In this document: positions 8,800-17,980 of the stretch, piece by piece
Numbering within the stretch: position 1 is the stretch's first letter
Layout: each line of letters starts with the position of its first letter
Origin: Clostridiales bacterium
GTDB lineage: Bacteria; Bacillota; Clostridia; Clostridiales; Clostridiaceae
Reading direction: 5' to 3'
NCBI GenBank assembly: GCA_012519845.1
Contig: JAAYPK010000119.1
Coordinates: forward strand, 1-64,000
DNA length: 64,000 bases
Notes under the pieces: model-generated
Told to the model about the DNA's origin: nothing
The model's input: the letters and a program-made list of their open reading frames with translations, nothing else
Database searches by the model: none
Position numbers and translations under genes: made by a program

Positions 8800-10056
8800 T
8801 TATAGCTTAAGTAGAGTTTCAAATGCTACTTTCATGTAAACATCACTTTTAGATAAACCCTGATGAAGAGTTAATCCTCTTTGTTCCCATATATCTGAAT
8901 CTAAATTATCTGCTGCATATAAAAATTGTGCAAATTTAATATTTCTATGTTTACTTAATGCAATTAATGCAGAACATTCCATGTCCACAACAGTACATCC
9001 AGATTGTTTTCTTCTTTCTACCTTACTTTTAGTCTCTCTATAAAAGGCATCTGTGGTCCATGTCTTACTAATCATATATTTATACTTAAACTCCTCCATT
9101 ACTGACTTTAAAGCTGTTACTGATTCCTTTTCCATGAAAATACTATCTGAAGGAGGTGCATAATGATAACTTGTCCCTTCATCTCTAAGGGCCTCATAAG
9201 GAATAATTATATGACCATCAGCTATTTCATTATTTAATACTCCACAGGATCCAAAAACAACTATCTTTTTTGCCCCTAAGGCTATAATATCTTCCATAAT
9301 TCCAGTACATATTGAAGCACCCACTAAAGCTAAACAAAATCCAATTTCTTTATTTTTATATTTAATTTTGTATATTGGTATCTGACCATTTGCAGAGCCT
9401 GTATATCCAATAAAGGTGCTATCTTCAAAGGATGCCCATTTATCTATAATTGATTTTGTAAAAGTCATAACAAAAAGCTCTGGCACATTAAAATCCCCTT
9501 CTAAAGTATCATCAGGGTTAATTACGGCTTTTTCTTCTTTATCATACTCACTTAATAAGTTTGTATACATTACTTTTTCATAGCTAACTATGGTCATATT
9601 ATCTTTAATATTTATTTCGCCTTCTGACCTTTTGAAGCCTGCTTTCTCATATAAATGACAATTGCGCTTTTCTTCCTTAATAGTTGATAAAATAAAACAT
9701 TTAGCTTTTGAATATTTTTGAAATATCATAGTTAATACTTCATAGCCTATAGATAATCCTTGATATTTGGGAATTATAAAAAACGGACTTATTCTATATA
9801 TGTTTTTATTTTTATTTTCAATTCTAATGCCACCTATATTATCATTATTAACAGAAATAATATAATAATCTGAGCTCTCATCACTAATTTCCTTATTTAT
9901 TTTCTCTATGCTTTCTAAGGCTGGGTTAGTATCATAATCTTTATACTTATTAAGTATTTCCATAAAACTTTCTTTTTTAAGCTCCTGTAAAAGTAAATTA
10001 TCCTTTTCTTCAGCCTTTATTAATTTTACCTTACCAAAAAAATCAAACTTATTCAT
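8800..10056 (-). CDS. Fusion of GNAT acetyltransferase and nucleoside phosphorylase
   Basis: Residues 1-155 are a GNAT domain with the acetyl-CoA loop P-K-Y-Q-G-L-S-I-G-Y and the late motif L-Y-E-K-A-G-F. Residues about 185-418 are a PNP/UDP-family nucleoside phosphorylase, with G-S-C-G-V-L in the phosphate/ribose region and VVDMECSALI matching the conserved V-x-M-E motif. Nucleoside phosphorylases cleave (deoxy)nucleosides to base plus (deoxy)ribose-1-phosphate. The two domains join through a short linker in a single reading frame, so the fusion is real. Substrates of each half, and why they are joined, are not evident. Monocistronic. Confidence 0.85.
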   Translation of the reverse strand: MNKFDFFGKVKLIKAEEKDNLLLQELKKESFMEILNKYKDYDTNPALESIEKINKEISDESSDYYIISVNNDNIGGIRIENKNKNIYRISPFFIIPKYQGLSIGYEVLTMIFQKYSKAKCFILSTIKEEKRNCHLYEKAGFKRSEGEINIKDNMTIVSYEKVMYTNLLSEYDKEEKAVINPDDTLEGDFNVPELFVMTFTKSIIDKWASFEDSTFIGYTGSANGQIPIYKIKYKNKEIGFCLALVGASICTGIMEDIIALGAKKIVVFGSCGVLNNEIADGHIIIPYEALRDEGTSYHYAPPSDSIFMEKESVTALKSVMEEFKYKYMISKTWTTDAFYRETKSKVERRKQSGCTVVDMECSALIALSKHRNIKFAQFLYAADNLDSDIWEQRGLTLHQGLSKSDVYMKVAFETLLKL

Positions 10057-10144
10057 CTTCTCACCCCAAAATCTATATGAAAATTATACCATAAACTGTA
10101 AAGAACTCATACAATATATAATACTAATAATAAGGGTGCTCAAT

Positions 10145-10546
10145 ATGCTTAATTCTGATGAAAATAACATAGATATTAATGAGATACAGGATTTGTTATC
10201 TCAGCTTCAAATATTTAACATTTCTGAAACAGTGATTTATTCTTTAGTTGCAGCTTTAGGGATTAATATAAGATACATTCATATTCTTAAAGGGCAAATA
10301 TATGATAAACTTAATGGCACTAATTATTATAGTGATTTAAAAAACATAAATATTCTTCCACTCACTTCTAACAGAATTTTTACCATTGGTACTACCATCT
10401 TTTTACTTATAAATTATAATAATTTTGTTAAAGCTTCAAATTCAGATGAAAGTGAAAGTAACAAAACAGATGCCTTTGAAAATTATTTTGCTACAGCACT
10501 TATTTTATTTGCAACCATTTTATCAGGCAGTAATATAAATCTATAA
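10145..10546 (+). CDS. Hypothetical protein with two hydrophobic segments
   Basis: About 133 aa, not recognised. ATG at 10145 is chosen because AAGGGTG lies at normal spacing. The soluble helical N-terminal half (L-S-Q-L-Q motif, then Y-S-L-V-A-A-L-G-I-N) is followed by hydrophobic stretches near residues 80-95 and 112-130, separated by an acidic Ser/Asp/Glu linker. It is divergent from the GNAT-phosphorylase gene and convergent with the ydj-like operon. A small membrane-associated or spore-associated protein is possible, without further support. Confidence 0.6.
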   Translation: MLNSDENNIDINEIQDLLSQLQIFNISETVIYSLVAALGINIRYIHILKGQIYDKLNGTNYYSDLKNINILPLTSNRIFTIGTTIFLLINYNNFVKASNSDESESNKTDAFENYFATALILFATILSGSNINL

Positions 10547-10557
10547 AAATAATAAAA

Positions 10558-10609
10558 TCTCCATAAAGATAAAGTATGATTTTAACATAGTTTATGCCAT
10601 TTATGGAGA
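10558..10609. terminator. Hairpin between convergent genes
   Basis: TCTCCATAAA pairs with TTTATGGAGA across a long loop that itself contains CATAAA/TTTATG-type pairing. The T-tracts are weak. It sits between the convergent 10145 and 10636 genes and probably terminates at least one of them. Confidence 0.4.
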
Positions 10610-10635
10610 GTATTATCTATATAATTATTTAATTA

Positions 10636-11466
10636 TTAAAAACTACCACTGCTTCCTCCATGGGATCGTCCTGATGAACTACTATGTGTGCTACTTCCTC
10701 CTCCACTGCTATTATTCTTAGGCTTAGCAGTTCTATTAACATTTCTATATAAAAACATATCTGTATCATTTGTTAGCTCTAAGCTACCATCAACAACATA
10801 ATTTTTTGCTGTTCTTTGCATTTCTACAGTTGTTAATGATTTTTTCATTACAAACATAATAATAAATGCTATAACTGCACCAATTCCAAGGTCCCCAAGA
10901 ATCCATAATGGACTTACCTTTCCTTTTGGCATATTATTGGTATCATAAGGCTTGCCTGCCTTTGCCTCAGTAATGAAATCATCACAATAGTCTGCAAAAG
11001 ATGTAAATGCTTCACTATATTTGGCATCACTAAGTAATGGTGTAACTTGATCCATAATATATCTTTGACCAGCATCAGTAAAAGCTCTAATACCATATCC
11101 ATAAGTAGAAATTGCCCAATCTCTATTTTGCATACTTATTAATAATAATATTCCATCATCATTGCTTCCCATTCCATAACCATTATAATCATAAAAATCA
11201 TCAGCGTACTCAGTTGAAGTTTTACCATCTAATGATTTTACTGTTACTATTGCCACATCACATTGCTGTCTTTCACTAATTTCATCAACCATAACTAATA
11301 ATTTTGCTTTTTCACTTTCTGTAAGTAATCTTGCATTATCTACAACCCTTGGAAGTAGTCTATCTTCTGGGATTTCAGTTGCATTAACATTAAAAGAAAG
11401 AGAAAACACAGTGATAAATAAACATAAAATTAAAGCGAATTTTTTTGCCATAATATTTTTTTTCAT
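10636..11466 (-). CDS. ydjH: TPM-domain membrane protein (YdjH-like)
   Basis: The signal peptide or first helix covers residues 1-30 (cut near V-N-A). An extracellular TPM domain spans 38-165 (P-R-V-V-D-N-A-R-L-L, then Y-G-Y-G-I-R-A-F-T-D-A-G). A membrane helix lies near 190-210, and the cytosolic tail ends in a Gly/Ser/His-rich stretch, as in YgcG/YdjH proteins. In Bacillus subtilis the pspA-ydjG-ydjH-ydjI operon encodes an envelope-stress complex that recruits PspA. Here it is the last gene of ydjI-ydjG-ydjH, 13 bp after ydjG. No pspA is present nearby. Confidence 0.82.
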   Translation of the reverse strand: MKKNIMAKKFALILCLFITVFSLSFNVNATEIPEDRLLPRVVDNARLLTESEKAKLLVMVDEISERQQCDVAIVTVKSLDGKTSTEYADDFYDYNGYGMGSNDDGILLLISMQNRDWAISTYGYGIRAFTDAGQRYIMDQVTPLLSDAKYSEAFTSFADYCDDFITEAKAGKPYDTNNMPKGKVSPLWILGDLGIGAVIAFIIMFVMKKSLTTVEMQRTAKNYVVDGSLELTNDTDMFLYRNVNRTAKPKNNSSGGGSSTHSSSSGRSHGGSSGSF

Positions 11467-11479
11467 AAATTTCCCCTCC

Positions 11480-12565
11480 TTATATCAATACATACAGCCA
11501 CATTAACCCATAAATAACTGCCCCTATTATAACTGTTAAACTAATAAACCATTTCCAATAAACAGCTTTATCCACAGGCATATTTCCAACAAACTTACCA
11601 GTTTGTCCATTCATAGCAAAAATATAATTTTCATCTTTCCATTTTGTTGTAAGAACCCAAACTGGATAAAGAACATATTTAACCTTACCATCTTGAATAT
11701 TAATACTGCTATTTTCACAAACTACTGAGCTATAGCCTTTTACAGTATTTCTAAAGGAATCTTCTGTGCTTGCCTTAACACGCTGATTTGCCCTTTCTAT
11801 ACATACATCAGAATTCACATCATATTTATCAGCAAGATACCCAGCAAGATATGCTGTATTAAAATCAACAGCTTCTTTAAAATCAAATGGCTCTACTGAT
11901 TCCATAAGATCATCTGGCATTTTAGAAGAGCCATCTACAGGAACAAGCTTAAACCTTAATTTACCACTACGCATAACTAAATAATAACTTGTTTCTTCAT
12001 AATTATAGTCGCTATTGCTCCAGCATCTAACCTTTGTTGCCTTATATCTTATGTTAGCATTTGCATCTGCATCAAAAAGCCAAAAAGGAACATAAACTCC
12101 TTTTATTTCTTCAATATGATTTTCATCTTTAAAAACTTTAGGAAGAAGGCGCTTTCCAGTCATATGTTTTTTTAGTGCTTCCTTTGCTTGCTTTTTATTA
12201 AATTTAAAAGGAATAACATAATCTGGACGAAGAGATCCTTTGAACTGTCCAGTCATAACAACTGGGCTACCACAATATGGGCAACTTGTAGCTGCAGTAT
12301 TTTCATCTGCAATAATTTCACCACCACAAGATTCACAGGAATAAACTCTCATTCCTTCCTGTTCACCTTCTTGCCACTCTCCTCCAATATCTTCATTCCA
12401 AGACATATTAGAATCACTATCATTTTTTAATTCTTCATCATATGCCTTTATTGTTTCCATTTCAAATTCTGTATCACAATAGGGACATTTCATTTTTTGA
12501 ATGGAGCTATTAAACTCTATAGCCCCACCACAACATGGACATTTATATTCTTTTATTTCAGACAT
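11480..12565 (-). CDS. ydjG: Double zinc-ribbon protein with C-terminal membrane helix (YdjG-like)
   Basis: Two CxxC-x(n)-CxxC ribbons: C9/C12 with C27/C30, then C-E-S-C near 77 with C-P-Y-C near 94. An alpha/beta domain spans about 110-320 (V-Y-V-P-F-W-L-F and L-Y-P-V-W-V-L-T repeats), and one or two hydrophobic segments lie at about 340-361. The layout matches YdjG, the partner of the SPFH protein YdjI and TPM protein YdjH. It sits between those two genes in one operon (about 39 bp after ydjI, 13 bp before ydjH). It probably links cytosolic SPFH rafts to the membrane; the role is inferred from Bacillus. Confidence 0.82.
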   Translation of the reverse strand: MSEIKEYKCPCCGGAIEFNSSIQKMKCPYCDTEFEMETIKAYDEELKNDSDSNMSWNEDIGGEWQEGEQEGMRVYSCESCGGEIIADENTAATSCPYCGSPVVMTGQFKGSLRPDYVIPFKFNKKQAKEALKKHMTGKRLLPKVFKDENHIEEIKGVYVPFWLFDADANANIRYKATKVRCWSNSDYNYEETSYYLVMRSGKLRFKLVPVDGSSKMPDDLMESVEPFDFKEAVDFNTAYLAGYLADKYDVNSDVCIERANQRVKASTEDSFRNTVKGYSSVVCENSSINIQDGKVKYVLYPVWVLTTKWKDENYIFAMNGQTGKFVGNMPVDKAVYWKWFISLTVIIGAVIYGLMWLYVLI

Positions 12566-12604
12566 TCTTAATCCCCCCTTTTTTAGTAGTAAGCAATATA
12601 CTAA

Positions 12605-13930
12605 CTACTTCTCATCCTTTTCATTAAATGGGTCTCCACATTCAGGACAGAATTTAGGAGGATGCGCTGGGTCTTTTGGTTCCCATCCACATTTGTCACA
12701 TTTATATAATGGTGCTTCTTCTGGCTTCTTAGCTCCACATTCTGCACAAAATTTTCCTTTATTAATAGCTCCACATTCTTTACAAGTCCATCCATCTTCT
12801 TGCTTAGGCTTTCCACATTCAATGCAGAATTTTCCTGTATTTTCAGCTCCACAATTGCAAGTCCATGAATCAGACTTCTTTTCTTCTTTTTTATTTTCTG
12901 ATACCTGGTTTTCTGATTGTTGTTTCTGGCCCATTTCAAAAAGACTTTGTGCATTCATTCCACCAGCATTTTGAGCCATATTCATTCCCATAAAGCCCAT
13001 CATAGCTCCATTATCATTTCCTGCAGCTGTTTTTAAAGCCTCTGCTTGAGCATCAACTAATCTTGCCCCTGCCATATTTCCATTTCTGAAAACAGCAGTT
13101 TTCTGTAAGTCCTTAATCATATCTTCATCTTCTTTAGGCGCAGTTACAGAATTAATTCCAAAAGAGGCAACAACTATCCCTCTGTTTTCAGCCCATTTCT
13201 TAGTAAGAACTTCATTAAGAGCATCTGAAATTTCCATAGTATGCCCTGGAAGAGCACTATAACGAACTCCAAGTTCTGATATTTTTGCAAATGCAGGCTG
13301 AAGAGCTGTAAGTAGCTCTGTTTTTAACATACTATCAATTTCTTGTCTTTCATATGTATTTTCAACATTTCCACAAACATTAGTGTAAAAAAGTATTGGA
13401 TTAATAATCTTGTAAGAATATTCACCATTACATCTAATAGAGATATCTACATCAAGACCTAAGTTTTTATCTACAACTCTAAATGGTATAGGATTAACTG
13501 TACCGTATTTATTCCCTAAAATTTCTTTAGTATTTATATAATATACTCTTTGATCTTTTCCAGTATCTCCGCCATAAGTAAAACGTTTCCCAATCATGGA
13601 AAATGTATTTTTAATACCTTCTCCTAACCCACCAGTAAAAATACTTGGTTCTGTTGAAGTATCCCAAATAAACTCTCCTGGTTCAGCACACACCTCAACT
13701 ACTTTACCTTGTTCAACTATAATCATGCATTGCCCATCATTAACAGCTATACCTGAGCCATTTGAAATTATATTCTCATCACCCTTAGTATTTGATGAAC
13801 GCTTTGAAACTTTCTTTCTTCCCTTTGCCACAAGTATATCTGCCTCTAATGCATCACAATAAAAGAACTCCTTCCACTGATCAGCCATAACTCCCCCAGC
13901 TGCACCTATTCCAGCTTTAATAAGTCCCAT
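12605..13930 (-). CDS. ydjI: SPFH/virion-core-type protein with C-terminal zinc ribbons (YdjI-like)
   Basis: The N-terminal 300 residues match the cytosolic SPFH family to which B. subtilis YdjI belongs (start M-G-L-I-K-A-G-I-G-A-A, then D-Q-W-K-E-F-F-Y-C-D). A Met/Gln/Ala-rich linker follows at about 300-340. Three zinc ribbons close the protein (C-N-C-G/C-I-E-C, C-K-E-C/C-A-E-C, C-D-K-C/C-P-E-C). The first gene of the ydjI-G-H-like operon; SD GGGAGG at normal distance. B. subtilis YdjI has fewer ribbons, so the three-ribbon tail is a notable extension. Likely role: scaffold of an envelope-stress or membrane-domain complex. Confidence 0.82.
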   Translation of the reverse strand: MGLIKAGIGAAGGVMADQWKEFFYCDALEADILVAKGRKKVSKRSSNTKGDENIISNGSGIAVNDGQCMIIVEQGKVVEVCAEPGEFIWDTSTEPSIFTGGLGEGIKNTFSMIGKRFTYGGDTGKDQRVYYINTKEILGNKYGTVNPIPFRVVDKNLGLDVDISIRCNGEYSYKIINPILFYTNVCGNVENTYERQEIDSMLKTELLTALQPAFAKISELGVRYSALPGHTMEISDALNEVLTKKWAENRGIVVASFGINSVTAPKEDEDMIKDLQKTAVFRNGNMAGARLVDAQAEALKTAAGNDNGAMMGFMGMNMAQNAGGMNAQSLFEMGQKQQSENQVSENKKEEKKSDSWTCNCGAENTGKFCIECGKPKQEDGWTCKECGAINKGKFCAECGAKKPEEAPLYKCDKCGWEPKDPAHPPKFCPECGDPFNEKDEK

Positions 13931-14016
13931 ATATATACCTCCCTGTAATATTTTTCATTTATATATTCTTTTTCATTATACCAAAAAAATGTTAAATATA
14001 TAACTGAAACATAATA

Positions 14017-14056
14017 AAAGGATGTGCAAAATGAATTTTCATTTTGCACATCCTTT
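14017..14056. terminator. Perfect 19-bp stem terminator
   Basis: AAAGGATGTGCAAAATGAA pairs perfectly with its complement at 14038-14056 over a TT loop. It lies just downstream of the FAD-dehydrogenase gene stop on the minus strand and upstream of the ydjI-like gene. Confidence 0.85.
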
Positions 14057-14067
14057 GAAATATACAT

Positions 14068-15417
14068 TTAACTATAAGATTTTTTACTATTTAATATCCC
14101 TTTAGGATCTAAAGATTCTTTAATTCCCTTCATAAGAGAAATATTTATTTCATTGTCTTTTCTTATGAAATAAGGCTTTTTAGTTAATCCTATTCCATGT
14201 TCTCCTGATGGAAGTCCACCAAGTTCATTGGCTTTTGAATAAATCAAATTCATTACCTTATGTAAGTCTTTTTTCCAAGTTTCATCATCTCTATGTCCTC
14301 TTATTACGCAAAGATGAACATTTCCATCACCAGCATGTCCAAAACTTATCATTTTAACTCCTGTTTCCTCTTGAACTTCATTTACATAAGAGATAAAATC
14401 TGCAATTTTGTTTATTGGCACTACAATATCAACTGGCTCTTGTTCTGATACTGCTTCTACTGCTTTAACAAGAACACCTCTTATTTTCCACACAGTTTCG
14501 ATTGTTTTTGGATCATCTAAAACTAATACATCAGAGGTAATTATTTTCACCTTATTTATATTATTATTTATTTCTTCAATGCTGTCTCCATCAAAGGTTA
14601 GAATTATATAAGCTTGTCCATATTGCCTAGGAAATTTTAAATTTAAATAACTTTCTCCAAGTTCTATAACCTTTCTTTCAACAAATTCTATAGCTGTAGG
14701 GTTTGCATTTTCCTTAATAATTTCTATAACCTTGTTAATTCCAGCCTTTAAACTTTCAAAGGTTACTAAAACACTTAAGGATTCCTTTGGCTTTGGAACA
14801 AGCTTTAATACACACTTTGTAATAACTGCTAAAGTTCCTTCTGAGCCAATTATAAGATTTTTTAGGGATAAGCCTGAGCTGTCTTTAATAACATTTTTCC
14901 CTATGTTAACCACCTGACCATTAGCTAAAACAACCTCTAAAGCTCTTACATAATCTCTTGTCACTCCGTATTTTACAGCTCTCATACCCCCTGCATTCGT
15001 ACTAATATTACCACCTATTGTTGCAGTTTTTTCTCCTGGATCTGGTGGATAAAATAAATCTTCTTTTTCCACATATTCTTGAAAATCCTTTAATACAACA
15101 CCAGGTTCTACAGTTGCAGTAAAGGTTTCTTTATCTAGCTGTAAAATTCTATTCATTTTTGATAAATCAATAACTATGCCACCATCTGTTGGTACTGTTG
15201 ATCCTACAAGGTTAGTTCCTGCACCTCTTGGAGTTACAGGAATTTTATTATTATATGCAAATTTTAATACTCCACTAACCTCTTCTGTAGATATGGGAAA
15301 TACTAAAGCATCAGCTTTTCCCTTTAGTCTTCCAAGAGTATCTGTTAAATATTTTTCCTCTATATTATTTAAAATAACTCTATTTTTATCTTTTATTATT
15401 TTATATAACTCTTCCAT
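14068..15417 (-). CDS. FAD-binding 2-hydroxyacid dehydrogenase (GlcD/D-lactate dehydrogenase family)
   Basis: A 449 aa VAO-fold flavoprotein. The FAD-binding PCMH domain covers about 35-215 (TPRGAGTNLVGSTVPTDGG pyrophosphate loop, T-I-G-G-N-I-S-T-N-A-G-G). The FAD-oxidase C-terminal domain covers 215-445, with metal/substrate histidines in SFGHAGDGNVHLCV and PSGEHGIGLTKK. The family oxidises D-2-hydroxyacids (lactate, glycolate) to 2-oxoacids. It is the last gene of the MetQ-MetN-MetI-type operon, 9 bp after the permease gene, which suggests the imported compound may be a hydroxy acid. The exact substrate is not readable from sequence. Confidence 0.88.
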   Translation of the reverse strand: MEELYKIIKDKNRVILNNIEEKYLTDTLGRLKGKADALVFPISTEEVSGVLKFAYNNKIPVTPRGAGTNLVGSTVPTDGGIVIDLSKMNRILQLDKETFTATVEPGVVLKDFQEYVEKEDLFYPPDPGEKTATIGGNISTNAGGMRAVKYGVTRDYVRALEVVLANGQVVNIGKNVIKDSSGLSLKNLIIGSEGTLAVITKCVLKLVPKPKESLSVLVTFESLKAGINKVIEIIKENANPTAIEFVERKVIELGESYLNLKFPRQYGQAYIILTFDGDSIEEINNNINKVKIITSDVLVLDDPKTIETVWKIRGVLVKAVEAVSEQEPVDIVVPINKIADFISYVNEVQEETGVKMISFGHAGDGNVHLCVIRGHRDDETWKKDLHKVMNLIYSKANELGGLPSGEHGIGLTKKPYFIRKDNEINISLMKGIKESLDPKGILNSKKSYS

Positions 15418-15426
15418 TTTATATCC

Positions 15427-16089
15427 CTACTTTCTTGTAACTAATCTAGATAGTAAGTCTCCTAAGCTTTGTCCTACTTGAACTACAACAACTAATATAA
15501 GGACAGTTACAATCATTACTCCAGTTTCATAACGATAATAACCATATTGGATAGCAAGGTTTCCTATACCTCCACCACCAACTAAGCCAGCCATTGCAGA
15601 GTATCCAACAATACTTACAAAGGTTACTGTAGCTGCTCTTACTAAAGATGGAAAAGCTTCTACAAATACTACTCTTTTTAGTATTAAAAAAGTTCCTGCA
15701 CCTGTTGCTTTAGCTGCTTCTAAAACACCTTTGTCCACTTCATTTAAAGAGCTTTCAACTAGTCTTGCAAAAAAAGCTATGGATGCAATAGCTAAAGGAA
15801 CTGATGCAGCCTCTGGTCCAATACTTGTACCTGTAATTAGCTTCATTAATGGAATAAATAAAACCATTAATATTACAAAGGGAATTGAACGAATTATATT
15901 TACTATAGCACCTGAAATAGCATTAATAATCTTATTTTTGAAGAAAAGATTACTTGAAGTTAAGTAAAGTGCAAGTCCTAATAAGGTTCCAAATATAAGG
16001 GCTACAACCATTGAGTATCCTACCATTTCAGCTGTTTCTATTACAGCCTTTAATAATTCTCTATTTAATATTTCATAAGTTTCACTCAT
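15427..16089 (-). CDS. metI: MetI-type ABC importer permease
   Basis: 220 aa with five membrane helices and the importer EAA loop (E-A-A-K-A-T-G-A-G near residue 130), characteristic of the methionine-uptake family MetI. It overlaps the stop of the ATPase gene by one base, so translation is coupled. It forms the membrane pore of a MetNIQ-like importer. The family imports methionine and related compounds such as D-methionine and methionine analogues; the true substrate here may differ given the downstream dehydrogenase. Confidence 0.92.
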   Translation of the reverse strand: MSETYEILNRELLKAVIETAEMVGYSMVVALIFGTLLGLALYLTSSNLFFKNKIINAISGAIVNIIRSIPFVILMVLFIPLMKLITGTSIGPEAASVPLAIASIAFFARLVESSLNEVDKGVLEAAKATGAGTFLILKRVVFVEAFPSLVRAATVTFVSIVGYSAMAGLVGGGGIGNLAIQYGYYRYETGVMIVTVLILVVVVQVGQSLGDLLSRLVTRK

Positions 16090-17108
16090 TATTGTACATC
16101 CCCCTTACTAATAATTTCATAGTTATATACATTATCTTTTATATAATTTCTTGCATTTTCACGTTCTTCTGTAGTACCTTGTATTTTGATTAATAAAATA
16201 CCAAAAGCCTTTCCGTGAATATAATCAATTTTTCCATGAATTATATTAACATTAACCTTATAGTCTCTTGATAAATTACTTATTACAGATTCATAGGCTT
16301 TTTCTCCTACATAATATATTTTTAGTACTTCTTCATTATCTAAAATCTTAAGCTCCTTTGGGTATTCAATATTTAATACTCTTGAAACTAAAGCTTTTGT
16401 TACTTCATGCTCTGGCTTTGTAAAAATGGAGTATGTATCATTTATCTCTACAATTTCTCCATTACTCATTACTGCAACTCTATCAAAAAGCTTTTTTGCC
16501 ACATCCATTTCATGAGTTATAAAAACAATAGTAATATTAGATTTTTCCTTTATTTTTCTTAAAGTTTCTATTACTTCTTCAGTATTTTCTAAATCTAGGG
16601 CTGAAGTTGCTTCATCACATAGTAATATCTCTGGATTATTAGCTAATGCTCTTGCAATAGCCACTCTTTGCTTTTGTCCTCCACTAAGACTTGATGGATA
16701 AACATCTATTTTATCTTTTAAATTAACTAATTCTAAAAGTTCCTCTACACGCTGTCTCATTTTGTCCTTTGGATATTTATTGGCAATTAATGAAAAAACT
16801 ATATTATCATAAACAGTAGCACCACTAATTAAATTAAAGTGTTGAAAAATCATTCCTATTTTTAATCTTTCCTGTCTTAAAGCTTTACCTTTATAGCTTG
16901 TAATATTTTCGCCATTTATATAAACTTCCCCAGTAGTTGGTTTTTGAAGGAGGTTAATAGTTCTAACTAAGGTACTTTTCCCAGCTCCACTTGGTCCTAC
17001 AATTCCAAATACTTCACCTTTATTAATTGTTAAATTAACATTTTTAACACCATGAAATTCTTTGTTTTTTTGTTTGAAAATCACATTAATATTAGAAAGC
17101 TTAATCAT
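16089..17108 (-). CDS. metN: MetN-type ABC importer ATPase with C-terminal NIL domain
   Basis: 339 aa: Walker A GPSGAGKST (about residue 38), signature LSGGQKQR, Walker B ILLCDEATSALD and switch H in FITHEMD. The C-terminal ~80 residues (Y-K-V-N-V-N-I-I-H-G-K-I-D-Y-I) form the NIL/ACT-like domain through which MetN is allosterically inhibited by cytoplasmic methionine in E. coli. The domain is complete, so feedback inhibition by a methionine-like ligand is likely. Located between metQ and metI. Confidence 0.93.
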   Translation of the reverse strand: MIKLSNINVIFKQKNKEFHGVKNVNLTINKGEVFGIVGPSGAGKSTLVRTINLLQKPTTGEVYINGENITSYKGKALRQERLKIGMIFQHFNLISGATVYDNIVFSLIANKYPKDKMRQRVEELLELVNLKDKIDVYPSSLSGGQKQRVAIARALANNPEILLCDEATSALDLENTEEVIETLRKIKEKSNITIVFITHEMDVAKKLFDRVAVMSNGEIVEINDTYSIFTKPEHEVTKALVSRVLNIEYPKELKILDNEEVLKIYYVGEKAYESVISNLSRDYKVNVNIIHGKIDYIHGKAFGILLIKIQGTTEERENARNYIKDNVYNYEIISKGDVQ

Positions 17109-17128
17109 TACTTTAACCCCCTTAAAAA

Positions 17129-17980
17129 TTATTTATCTTTTCCGTATTTTTCTATCCACCAATCTGGTCTATCAAAGGCTTTAAAGGTACTTCCTTCAGC
17201 TGTTATAGCATCATAAAACTTTTCTGATTCTACAGCTGCCTTTAAATCTTTTCCAAGGTCACTGTCTAAATCTTCAGTTTTAACAGCAACTACATTTTTA
17301 AAGCCCTTTGCTAGCTTTTCAACTCCTAAAGCATCTTCGAATTTTAGATTTGCTGCTATAGCATAGTTTCCTGGAATTACTCCAATTGCAACACTATCTA
17401 GGCTTCTAGAAATCTGAGCTGCCTCAATTGTAACAAACTCTAAAGAATTTTTATTTTCACTTATATCTGCTGTAGTAGCCTTTGTTTCATCTATGTTATC
17501 TTTTATTTTTATTACTCCTAAATCTCTAATCAATCTTAAAGAACGTGCTAAATTTACTGCGTCTGTTGGAATTGCCACCTTATCTCCTGACTTTAATTCA
17601 TCAAAAGATTTAATAGAATTAGAAAATACACCTGCTCCTGCAGTTGGAACTTCAATTACACTTGAAATTTTAAGATTATTATCTGCTGCAAATTTTTCTA
17701 AATATACTGTGTGCTGCATTAAATTAGCATCAATTTCACCTGAAGCTAATGCTTGATCTGGTTGAACGTAATCTGTAAAATTAACAACTTCTACTTTATA
17801 TCCCTTTTCCTCTAAATATGGTGTTATTGCCTTTTCAACCATTTCCCCATATGGTCCTGGGCAAACTCCTATTATTATATTTTTACTATCTGTAGCATCT
17901 GCTTCTCCACATCCTGCTAATGTCCCAACTAATAATACTGATGATATTACAGTAGCTATTATTTTCTTCAATGATTTCAT
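17129..17980 (-). CDS. metQ: MetQ-type substrate-binding lipoprotein
   Basis: The lipoprotein signal is M-K-S-L-K-K-I-I then L-V-G-T-L-A-G-C, with the lipobox Cys near residue 23. A NlpA/MetQ periplasmic-binding-type domain follows (V-C-P-G-P-Y-G near residue 42, D-A-N-L-M-Q-H-T-V-Y-L ligand region). ATG at 17980 is chosen because it follows GGGGG-rich SD at normal spacing and begins the signal peptide. First gene of metQ-N-I-dehydrogenase. The leader of about 90 nt before the upstream terminator is too short for a SAM riboswitch, and none was seen. Confidence 0.92.
   Translation of the reverse strand: MKSLKKIIATVISSVLLVGTLAGCGEADATDSKNIIIGVCPGPYGEMVEKAITPYLEEKGYKVEVVNFTDYVQPDQALASGEIDANLMQHTVYLEKFAADNNLKISSVIEVPTAGAGVFSNSIKSFDELKSGDKVAIPTDAVNLARSLRLIRDLGVIKIKDNIDETKATTADISENKNSLEFVTIEAAQISRSLDSVAIGVIPGNYAIAANLKFEDALGVEKLAKGFKNVVAVKTEDLDSDLGKDLKAAVESEKFYDAITAEGSTFKAFDRPDWWIEKYGKDK

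Noticed and set aside
8640-8800. A short + strand stretch reading D-V-W-I-G-C-E-A-A-I-M-A-V-V-T-K-D-V-L-P-Y between stops, and a 60-codon ORF in another frame.
   Set aside because: No start, no SD and no family; it may be a gene remnant but the support is too weak for a feature.
10914-11102. Minus-strand ORF inside the TPM gene.
   Set aside because: Overlaps a conserved gene in another frame with no SD; a shadow frame.
12601-12954. Cys-containing 117-codon frame inside the ydjI-like gene.
   Set aside because: It results from the zinc-ribbon repeats read in another frame; the true frame has all CxxC pairs.
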